The notes under the pieces: model-generated
Seen by the model: the letters and a program-made list of their open reading frames with translations, nothing else
Database searches by the model: none
What the model was told of the DNA's origin: nothing
Program-made: the position numbers and the translations under genes
Assembly: GCA_024811115.1 (NCBI GenBank)
Contig: JAKOGH010000168.1
Coordinates: 62,001-126,000 of the forward strand
From: Terana coerulea
Lineage: Eukaryota > Basidiomycota > Agaricomycetes > Polyporales > Phanerochaetaceae
Direction of reading: 5' to 3'
DNA: 64,000 nucleotides
In this document: in pieces, positions 11,561 through 21,103 of the stretch
Numbering within the stretch: the stretch's first letter is position 1
Layout of the letters: each line of letters begins with the position of its first letter

Positions 11561-14500
11561 ATGTGCCTTCCTTCCACTCTGACCTCTCCGCTAGCACACT
11601 TCATCCCTTCTTCCACTCGTTCGGCAGCCAGGTGTCCCTCTCACTCATCCTATCGTCGTCGTCGTCGCTGCCGCCGTCGCTGAGGTTGGGGCCATGTATC
11701 CTATCGCTGACCTCACTGCCTTCTGCCGCAGGACGACCGGAGATGTGCCGCCAAAGTTGGTTGTGAGTGCTACTTCACCGCTTATGCGACGCGTATGGCA
11801 CTGACTTATTTTCGCGTGACTAGGGTGCCTCTACGACAGTCGTGGGCTCGAAGATGTACCTTTACGTGAGTAACGCGAGAATTGCTTCATGTATGCTTGC
11901 TGACATTGTACCAGGGAGGTCGCCTCGTAGCAGAACGCAAGATGGTTTCAGACATCTACATGTTCGACCTCGAGAGCTTGCGATGGGATAGGCTTGCTCA
12001 GTCCGCGGATGATGATGTTCCCCAAGCTCGCTATTTCCATAGCGCAGACACATGTGAGTGAACTCTTCCGAATTCAGCAACGCCCAGCGCGCTTTGGTGT
12101 CCCCCACGCTTGGCAAGAACCCTCTGCACGCATGCCTGCACGCATATCCTGCAGGAATGACTACACTCGGCATGGGCACGCCTATGCTGTGTGGGAGTAC
12201 TTGCAGATTTACCGGGGATCCACTTCCAAAATTTCCGTGCTAACGAGAACTTCTGACAGGGAACAATCATCTCATCATATTCGGCGGCATGGCCATAAGG
12301 CTGCAATCGGACAATCCCGAAGACCTTTGCGTCCTCAACGATGTTCGACTGTTCAACCTTGCCACCCGTCGTTGGGTTCCATCCATCAAGGACGAATCCG
12401 CAGCATCCCAGGTCCCTAAAGCTCGCTACGCGCATCTATCTTCCGTCACGTCGAACAGGCTCTTCGTTATCGGTGGCCAGGACCTCAACAACGTATGGCT
12501 GGACGATATACACGTGTATGACCTGCAGCTGCAAGAATGGGTCGTGAAGCGCGACTACCCTCGTCACTGCGGCACGTATCGCAGCGTTGCGGTGGCCGCC
12601 AATACGCGCGTTCGACTTCCACAGGAAGAACGCCGTGGTTCATCTTCCATTCTCGGTGCGCCTGGAACGCGCTTCAACACGGATGCCAACGCCGCTCCCA
12701 CGCCGGATGTTACCTCATCAGAGGCACTTGTGCATCTACCCTATACCGCTGATCCCACGGATGAGTACCCATGCGATATCTTCTTGTTCAGCAACTACAA
12801 CGTAAGCTTTGCTGCTCATTAATCGCGTGACGTGATAATTCACACGTATGCATCAGTTTACGGATGTACAGCGCGAACTGGAAGTACTCTCACCCCTGCC
12901 GGGCACGGAGTTCACGGTGTCAGACCGCTCGTCTGCCATGACCGGCGCCTTCTTCCCTCCTGGCCTACGTTTCCCTGCGGGCGCTGTCCTTGGGACGCAC
13001 TTCATCGTCGCTGGTACCTATTTGTCGCAGAGTTATCAGTCGTTCTCGATTTGGGCCTTGGACTTTGTCACTATGACGTGGTCGCGCATTGACCCGGGAA
13101 GTACGCTCTCGAGCACAAGTGGTTCTTGGTTCCGAAGCTGCCTGTGGACGGAAGCAAACAAGTATCTCGTTTTCGGCAACCGCCACGGGAACCTGGTCGA
13201 AGACTACAACCGTCGTCTGCTCAGCTGGGACCATGTCATCGTCATCGACTTGGAAGCCTTCGGTATTTACCAGCCTCCTCCGCTGGTCGTTGACATCCCT
13301 CAGCAAGAACTTGGGCTCGCCGCGCTCGAAGAGGGCGTCCTGGCTGACTTCGAGATCATCTGTGACGACGGCAGAAAGATCAAGTGCTCACGAAAGTTGC
13401 TCGAGGACCGGTGGCCATGGTTCAAGAAGCAGCGCACTCTCTTCCTTCAGGCCGCCGCTCGCGCTATGGAGACTGTTCCCTCGCCGTCGAGCCAGACACC
13501 CATGCCAAACGTGCGGGCAGCGTCAGACGAGGACGAGCCTCGTCCTGATCCGCGTCTCACCCCACGCGCATTCCACCTCTCCGAGCCGTACCCCATCACT
13601 CTTGCGTTCCTTCAGTACCTGTACTCTATGGCACTCATCACTCCCGCTTCAGCATGCGCCTGCTGTTCTCAGCCAACTTCTATTATTGTCGAGTACCTAC
13701 GATCTGCCTCACCTCCAATCGTTGGCGAAGCACGCTATGCACCGAGCTCTGACGTTCGCAACATCAGTCGGCATCTACGGCGTGTCCACGCTGTGCAACT
13801 GCAGAAGCCTGCAGATCAGGTAAGTGATCGCTTGTCTCACTATTGTTCGCGACGCTGACGTGTCAATACAGGGCGCTTCGCGTGGTTATGGTAAGCTACT
13901 CTACTGGTCAATATGACATCACCAACTGACCAGTTCATATAGGCGTATAGCCAGAAGCGACCGGCCGCCGGCCGTGTTCGGTCGGACAAAGATGGCCCAG
14001 GCGGCGGCCGACATCAAGAACAGGGCGGATCGGGCTCTGGTGGACCGCCACCGGCCTTTGAGAATCGTTCTGCCCGGCCTCGCGGTTTGTCAGATGCTTC
14101 ATTTATGCAAGGACCATCGGATGCCGGTGCAGGCGCTGTAGGAGGATATGCCAACGGTGCTGCTGGTAGGATGCGTGTGTAACATGCTGGTATGGACAAA
14201 CATCGCTCACCAAAGTCGTAATTTAGTGGATCTGGGTCATATTCTATCAGAGTCGAACCTCGCTAAGCTTTTGGAACAACATAAAAGAACTGCGCGCATG
14301 GTGGGACACCGCTCTGGTGATAGCGGCAGCTCCAGCCACACCGCCACGGGCTCAAGCGACAGCAGGCGCGACTCGAACCCTCTTCCGCCGCCGGACATGC
14401 AAGCGCCCATCGAGCGTTCGCGGCCAAGCACGCTAGCCCCGGTGATGCCAGGCCTGAACGCACTGCATCTCACAACCCGCCCCGGCCCCGCAGATCTCGA

Positions 14501-15701
14501 CGGAGCTTCGAACGCGTACCTGGCCCCTCCTGTGCAGCGGGCGCATGTCCACAACCGGAATCAAAGCATCCTTTCGGTCGCGACGGAGGAAGAGATCTCT
14601 GCTCTTACCGATATCCTGGGGCCTACTGTTGTGGAGACACACCATCCGTCGCCCGCACGCCATCCGTCCCCCCTTTCGAGCCCAGAGAGCCGACTGCCGC
14701 CGCAAGTGCGTGCGAGGACCAGCCGCAGCAGCTTTGACGCACATCCCCTGCGTCAAGAAGCGCAGTCGCTGAGATTGCGCACGTCTACCGGTGCGATCTC
14801 CTACTCATCCGTGTCCTCCTCGGATCAATCAATGTCTCCCGAATCTGAGATGTCGGATGGGTACTTCTACGACACTTACAACCATTCGCCTTCGTCCTAC
14901 TCTTACCAACTCCCTCGATCCCGCCAGCGATACCTCAGCGATACCCCTTCTCTGGCGACATCTGAGTCACTCAGCGTTCTGTCTATACCCACGCCTCCTC
15001 TAAGCCGCGCCACCTCCCAGCAGGGTTTCCACTCTCCTCAGGGTTTCCACTCTCCTTCTTCAGTTAGCCCATCTTCTACGCTCCCGACGCCCTCTGATGC
15101 GCACTACTTTGGCCTCGGCGTCATTCACGAGCGCAACCGCTATGAGCAAGAGCAGCTGCACACGCGCCTCGACCAAGCGCTTCACATAGACGACGTCGCT
15201 CCCCCAAGCCCTGCTTTCCGCAAGAGATCCCAGCAGCCGCAGCAGCAACAGAATCGCATGCAGACCATCTACGAGCCGCCGTTGCCCACGCTACGGGACC
15301 GTTCCCCCGACACGGTGATCCACAACCCATGGACAGAGTTCGCGCCGAACGACACCGCGTCGATCGGGGGCGCGTCCTCGGGCTCGTCGCAGAGGGCCAA
15401 GGGCAAGACGTTCAGCAAGCTCTTTGGCCGGAAGCACAGCGACCCCGCCACGGCGGAGCGCGCGTCGGTCGACAAGATGAGCGAGAAGGTGTCCAAGGAG
15501 GAGCAGAAGCGGCTGAAGAAGCAGGAGGCGAAGGAGCGCCGCGAGCGGCTCGCGCGCCACTTCCTTGCGCAGGCGACGAACGCGGCCGAGCAGCAGTCGC
15601 TCGACACCGACGGGAGCAGCAGTGTGCGCAAGCGGCAGCGGCAGTACGAGGAGGAGAGCGGCATGTACGACGGTATCGGTCTCGGCAACCTCGCTCTTTA
15701 A
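11561..15701 (+). CDS. Kelch-repeat and BTB protein, Mds3/Pmd1-like
   Basis: The start MCLPSTLTSPLAHFIPSSTR joins across an intron to GDVPPKLVGASTTVVGSKMY. Kelch-type beta-propeller repeats follow, with blades such as LYGGRLVAERKMVSDIYMFD, NNHLIIFGGMA and RLFVIGGQDLNNVWLDDIHV. A BTB-like region comes next (VLADFEIICDDGRKIKCSRK, then YPITLAFLQYLYSMALITP). The C-terminal third is disordered, rich in Ser, Pro and Gln, with a basic coiled segment (EEQKRLKKQEAKERRERLAR). It ends GIGLGNLAL. A 60-nt intron near 14150-14225 is needed to join the Gly-rich linker to the tail. Order and size (about 1,200 residues) match yeast Mds3/Pmd1, regulators of pH response, sporulation and morphogenesis. That naming is inference; the kelch and BTB parts are seen directly. 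Confidence 0.75.
15021..15056 (+). repeat. Perfect 18-bp tandem duplication inside the kelch/BTB tail
   Basis: Two identical 18-bp copies (15021-15038 and 15039-15056) encode QGFHSP twice in the disordered tail. Perfect identity in fast-evolving sequence suggests a recent in-frame duplication. Confidence 0.9.
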
Positions 15702-16266
15702 GCCTACACTCTCCCTTATCTCACTGGTCGACACCAACACCCCTATGCGCGACATTCTATCTTATCTGCGGAATTTGGTTGTAATTTCAGTGTAATTGTG
15801 CCTCTTTCGCGTTGGCTCACGTTTTTATTGTACTTATGATGTGTGCTTTCTAACTGTTCGCAGGTGGATACATCACTGCGCTAGTATACTAGTGTACTGT
15901 CTTCCTTAGTGCTGGCTTCAGCTCTTGTATTGTCGACGGAAGTTTACGCGTTTAGAATTTGGGGATTTCGACCGGGAAATGGATCTGTAGAAACCAGAGA
16001 ATGCTATATGTTTTATGCGCACGAAGTACCAACAAGCTTGCTGTCGACGTCCTAGGGAGGTGGCCTGTATTGTGCGCCGTCCAGGGACCCCCGCATATCC
16101 CGGGCGTCTGCCTCGAACCGCGCCGCCGAGCTCGGATCTGTCCAGCTGTGACCCGCCGGTCTAAACTATTTCTTGCTTGTAACGTTACACTTACCGTATA
16201 ACCACACAGCCGCCACTCATCCCTGCTCATCCTCTTGCACCGCTGAGCAGCAACAATAGAAGACCC
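15702..16266. other. Intergenic between kelch/BTB and CHFR-like genes
   Basis: 565 bp between two genes in the same orientation. It should contain the terminator of the first and the promoter of the second. No exon, tRNA or clear TATA box was seen. Confidence 0.5.
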
Positions 16267-18398
16267 ATGGACCTTGCAAGCCTCATACACAGCGACCCGT
16301 CGGGGGACCCGACCGGCGCGCCCCCGACACTCAAGCGGCGGGCGTCGTCGACATTCGAGGAGCCCGAGGCCAGCAGCAGCCGCAAGAGGCTCAGAGAAGG
16401 CGACGCCCCCAGTGGCCAAGTTACGAATGAGCTTGCGACGGAGCACGTGGACGGCGGGGCTCTCATCGACGAACTCGAGCAGGAGCTTCAGTGCGGGTGC
16501 TGCTCCGCCCTTGTCTACCGACCAGTTATCGTCAATCCGTGCCAACATTTCTTCTGCGGCAGGTGCTGTGCTATAATTACCCGTTTATGTGCACTTGCTG
16601 ATCCCACCTCTATAGTTGTATCGTCCTTTGGGTCAGGGTGAGTGCCCTATACAATTAATGGCGCATATGGCCACTCCTTCCGATGTCGCATATATGCATG
16701 CAGAAATACTGATCGACCGTCTCGTAGAATGGTGGTGCGAACTGCCCTGCTTGTCGCAGCGTCTCAATGTCCGTGATGCCATGTCGGGCATTACAGACAA
16801 TGGCAGACGTCGTGGTCCGGCACGCACCTTCGAAGGCACGCACTGCGAACGAACGCATGCAAGCTGATGAACTCTACAAATCAGGACACCTGCGGGTGCG
16901 TTCCTTTTATCTATTTCATAACACGCCCATTCTAAGGTAGCTTTCAGCTCCCGACGCCAAGACTGGCTTCCCCTGAACCGAATATTCCTCAGAGCAATCC
17001 CAACCACGTTCAGCCCTGCCCACATTGCACCCCGGGAAACCAGTATGGCTGGACATGTCCGCATCCGGTTCCCGATCCCATAGACGACCCTGATGGTGCG
17101 TGGCACACGGAGGATGGCGCGCCTCCTGGACATGCTTTCTGCGGCAATTGGTACGCCTTACTCATGACATATCTCTCAGCTCATCCTGATTCTGCACAGT
17201 GAAACTCTTCTCGCACTGCATGCCCCGGTAACCTCCAAGTGTGATCTCTGTCAAGTGTCGTTCTGTGGCATTGGCATTCCTCGACGGTGTTCCGCGGTGC
17301 CTCTACTGGCGACGGAGCTCCACGAACTGTCTGACCTCGGGGACCTCCTGCAATGCGGCGCACTCTATGAGATATTCGACGGAAATACTGTGGAGGTCGA
17401 CATTATGTTTGACTACCTGACATCGCAGGGCATCACGCCCCGGCACATCTACCGCGAGGTTTGTTTCTCCTCTTCTATTGCACCTGGTGTTCTCGCTGAC
17501 GGGCATTCTGGGGCAGGTGGTTGCGATGATCACGCGCACGCCGCGCCAGTTCGCCCCTCTCATCGAGGCGGAGCTGTTCGCGGACATCCACAGCGTCACC
17601 GGCGGCAACGATCCCGACCCGACCGCGCCGCGCACGCGCATCTGCCGCATGTGCGCCGCGGAGGTGCTCCTTTGGGGCCTGCGCGAGTGGTGGGTTCGGG
17701 AGCGCAGGAAAGGGTTCCTCGAGGAGCATGTTATGCGACGCCCAGACTGCCCAGAGGGCACGACGTGCTCGAGGCAGAAGGAGACCGGTAAGCCTCGTCC
17801 ATCCCGTAACTCTGTATATGCATACTCGACCTCTAATTGTGCTGACGTGCGTAGCTCATGCGAAAGAATGTACGTTCTATCTTACGATTTGGTTGCAAGT
17901 CGTTGACCCTCTGCCCAGTCAACCACATCATCGGTTCGGGCCAGCTCGCGCTTCCCGACGCGCCCCAGCCACCACCTCTGGAGCCTCAAGTACCAATACC
18001 TCCGTCGGGGCCATCTGGGTCACGGCAGGCTCTCTTCCCGCGGGGCTCGGCCGCGTGCAGACCGTCGAGGAACGCACTGCGTGGGCGAACAACGTTCTTG
18101 GACTCGGCGCGTCGGGCAGCCGCCGCGCAGAGACGAACTACGACGCGTACATCGCCGAGCGCGAGTGGCGGGCCGAGCGGGAGCAGATGCTTGCGAGGAT
18201 AAGGGAAGTTGAGCCGATCGAGGCCGTGTACGAGCGCGGGGCGGCGGCGCGCGAGGAGCCCGATGCCGACGAGGCGGAGGAGCCCCGAAGGATCTGCCCA
18301 CTGCGTCGTCATCGCCACCGCCGATGGACTACATCCCGCTCTCCCAGGACGCGCTGTCGATGTCGGCGACTCAGGCAGAGGTGGAGGCGATGTTGTAG
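16267..18398 (+). CDS. CHFR-like RING-finger E3 ubiquitin ligase
   Basis: The start is MDLASLIHSDPSGD. A C3HC4 RING finger is spread over three exons: ELQCGCCSALVYRPVIVNPC, then HFFCGSCIVLWVR, then NGGANCPACRSVSM. A cysteine-rich region typical of CHFR proteins follows: PCPHCTPGNQYGWTCPHPVP, HAFCGNCETLLALH and KCDLCQVSFCGIGIPRRC. Helical parts come next (RTRICRMCAAEVLLWGLREW). The expected last residues are ALSMSATQAEVEAML before a TAG at 18396-18398. CHFR proteins ubiquitinate mitotic regulators at an antephase checkpoint. No N-terminal FHA domain is visible, unlike animal CHFR. The last 450 bp need two weak introns (71 nt and 65 nt) or contain small indels; see findings. Confidence 0.75.
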
Positions 18399-18698
18399 GT
18401 TGCAGTGTGTCACTGTGGATATCACCGGTGGCCTATCCCCACAGATATGCCCTTTCCTTTCCCGGCTCACATCTCACCTACTCAGTATCCCTTCTCTCTT
18501 ACCATCATCTCATAATTTTGCGTGCTCCGTTCTCGCGGATTTCTCGCTCGTGTATAGCACAGTTTACTCAAGTACCTCGATGTGTAGTTGTATGTCGACA
18601 ATACAAGGATTCAAGTTATTGGAATACACAGTGCAGAGAAGGTCTTCAGGATACAAAGAGTGTTCAGCTTCCCAAGAAACGAAGAAAATTCCTGTCGC
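18399..18698. other. Convergent 3' intergenic
   Basis: 300 bp between the stop codons of two convergent genes. Pyrimidine-rich sequence is followed by AT-rich patches, as expected for 3' ends. No exon was found. Confidence 0.5.
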
Positions 18699-19289
18699 CT
18701 AGTACGAAGCCCCAGGCACGCCCACGGAACCTTCGTCGCGCGCAGCCTGGCACATCGCGTCCACGACAAGTCTTGACGCCCCGCAACCGACGAGGGCGTG
18801 CATGAGGCTCCAGAGGTACACGACGAACAGCACCGCGACGACCGCGTCCCAGCGCGAGACGCCCCGCCAGAGCTGCGCGACGCCACACGCGCACTTGCGC
18901 ATCTCGGCCCAGAAGTAGCGCACGCGGCGGCGGAGGGGCCGCCCCTTCTCCGAGTCGACGTCGGTTGCGGACCACGCAGACCACTCTACCGCGGCGCCGT
19001 GTCTTCGAGGGTGGGTGTGTCCCCGCGCTGCTGAGCCTCCCGAGCCGTCGTCGTTTTTGGTGTCTTGGAAGGCAGGGACGGCTTGGAGGTCCTGGATGGA
19101 CTGGACGGAGGCGAAGCTGCTCGAGGAGCCAAAGGCGCCATCGCTGTAGCTCCCGCTGGAGGTCGAGAACGCGCTGAGTGTGCTGACGGAGCCCGAGAGG
19201 CTCGGCAGGCTCGCGGAGTGCGAGACGGACGCGAGGGAGGCGAGGGAGGCGAGGGAGAGGGAGCTGGAGGTGCTCTTGGAGGTGTGCAT
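18699..19289 (-). CDS. Ser-rich protein with one C-terminal membrane span, unknown function
   Basis: A single uninterrupted frame of 196 codons starts at MHTSKSTSSSLSLASLASLA. The first 70 residues are almost entirely Ser, Leu, Ala and Gly, with a short LAS-type repeat. A central stretch is charged. A predicted membrane span near residues 155-175 reads WDAVVAVLFVVYLWSLMHAL, followed by a short tail ending VGVPGASY. This layout fits a type II or tail-anchored membrane protein. I recognise no family. It lies downstream of the lipase on the same strand with about 200 bp between them. Confidence 0.6.
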   Translation of the reverse strand: MHTSKSTSSSLSLASLASLASVSHSASLPSLSGSVSTLSAFSTSSGSYSDGAFGSSSSFASVQSIQDLQAVPAFQDTKNDDGSGGSAARGHTHPRRHGAAVEWSAWSATDVDSEKGRPLRRRVRYFWAEMRKCACGVAQLWRGVSRWDAVVAVLFVVYLWSLMHALVGCGASRLVVDAMCQAARDEGSVGVPGASY

Positions 19290-19485
19290 GGCGGTCGTTG
19301 CTTGGTTTTGCACGGGCGTAGCTTGCAGGATGATAGTTCTTGGGTAGGATTGCTCGATGTTGAGATCGCTAGAGTCGCTCAGACTTGTAAGTATTCAGGT
19401 TTTGAGGCGACGAGTCTTGCCTCTTGCGCTTGGAGATCAGTGGACGGTTGGGGTTTGTTCTTGAGATGGCGTGGCGTCGCGCAAC

Positions 19486-21005
19486 TCAAGTCAACTGGCT
19501 AAAATCTCGGACTGTCGGGGACCAGAAGGGTGTAGTGGTATGTGGCCGTGTGGGCGAATGTGGTGGTGGTCCGAGAAAGCCCTCAACGTGTACACAGCAA
19601 ACAGCCCAACTCGGTCCACGATCGAGCATCCTGTCAAACGTCACCCAAACCGGTATACCTCCCGACTTTGCGCCCACAAATCCTTGCGGAAGCATTCCGC
19701 GACAACCATCGTGAAACCAACTACCATTACAATTTTGCCCCCAAAAAGCCCCAGATAAACACAGAAAAATCAAGTACAAAACAGGAGTGCCGATGAAGAT
19801 GCCCTGGTACGGCCCCAGGTGGTCGAGGATGTCGCTCTCGATGATGTTCGGCACCGTGGAAATGGTGCACTGCGCGTCCGTCGCGTCGTCGTCGCCGGGG
19901 CACGCGACCGCGTCGTTTGGCGCGACGATGTGCACCTCGCCGTGGACGTGCGAGAAGCCGAGGCCGCGCCCGGGCACGATCGGGATCGGGTCGCTCTCGT
20001 TGTTCACCCGCTCGAAGTCCGGGACCTGCATGCAACGGGAGGTGAGCGGCCTGATGGACACGTGAGAATGGGCAACGTCACCTTGGAGTCGAAGAACGAC
20101 GCGAAGGCGGGGTTGCCGACGCGCGGCGTGCCGTATGTGACGCCCTTGACGTGGACGTTGGACGGCAGGTTCAGCGTCATGAAGAGCGCGTCCAGCTCCG
20201 CGAGAGCACCGCCCAACGAGTGCCCAACCTGCGTCTCCGTTAAGTACGACAGCAGTGCCACTTGCGTAGTAGTAGACGTACGAGGATGACCTGCGTCGCG
20301 CCCTTGGCCGCGAGGAGCCGCTTAGTCTCGGCGAGGATCGCCGGCGCCGTCTGCGCGTGCTCGTTCACGAACCCGCCGTGCGCGAAGATGGATGTCGAGA
20401 CGCCCGGGAAGAGCGTCGGGCTGAGGTTCTTGGTGAGGATGTCCACGTCGGTCAGGTCGGAGAGGCTGCAGGGGAGAGGTGCGCACCGTCAGTGGCGGAC
20501 TAAGATGTAGCGAGGCAGACGTACAATTGAGTGGGGTCTGTGCCCTCGTGTGCGACGACCACTGCGTTCTGCGCCGGCCAGTACCCAACGTAAACTGAGC
20601 ACGGAGATGTGAGTTTATCGTAAGCGAACTGCAGGACATCAGGCTACTGACATAACTGCTCGTCATTGCCGTCCCCGCCTGTCAAAGTGACCTGGAACCC
20701 CGACACAGCGCTGCACGCCTCTGCCACCCGCCGTGTACATGAGCGTCGGAAACTAAGCGAGGAGAGAGAGACGACGCACCACCGCACGCCCATCCAACAA
20801 TCTTGCTCGAGGGACAGTACGCCGCGCGCGCGAACTGCGTGTATGGCGCCAGCGCGGCGAGGGCCGAGGCGGAGAGCGTGCTCACGCCTGCGCGCGCTGC
20901 GAGCGCAACGCCCTCTTCCGGCACCACTGGAAGCGCATGGACACGAGTGGTGCATGCATAGAGGACGACCGCGAGGCAAGACAGGAGCGATAAAATGCGC
21001 TGCAT
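19486..21005 (-). CDS. Secreted class 3 (Rhizomucor-type) lipase
   Basis: The N-terminus MQRILSLLSCLAVVLYAC is a clear signal peptide. An alpha/beta-hydrolase follows. QVTLTGGDGNDEQLFYVGYW precedes the catalytic nucleophile in GHSLGGALAELDAL. The later NNESDPIPIVPG and FSHVHGEVHI carry the likely catalytic Asp and His. Cysteines near CPGDDDATDAQC suggest disulfide bonds. At least five introns are needed; one uses a GTCAGT donor near 20645. The enzyme would hydrolyse acylglycerols outside the cell. The conserved part ends DHLGPYQGIFIGT, where related lipases normally stop. Here the frame runs on for about 75 unrelated residues to the stop at 19486, so the true end may lie near 19790. A TATA-like element sits about 95 bp upstream. 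Confidence 0.88.
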
Positions 21006-21095
21006 CGCAGGTGCCTAATTCTGTGTCCGCTGTCCGAGGTGACGGAGTCGCGAGGTCGCGAGGTCCTGCAGCCCCTGTCCGCTCTCCCAGAGCCG

Positions 21096-21103
21096 TTTAA
21101 ATA
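21096..21103 (-). promoter_or_regulatory. TATA-like element of the lipase gene
   Basis: TATTTAAA on the minus strand, about 95 bp before the lipase ATG at 21005. Confidence 0.4.

Noticed and set aside
19221..19262. GAGGCGAGG-type tandem repeat
   Set aside because: It is simply the codon repeat for the Leu-Ala-Ser run in the Ser-rich membrane protein and not an independent element.
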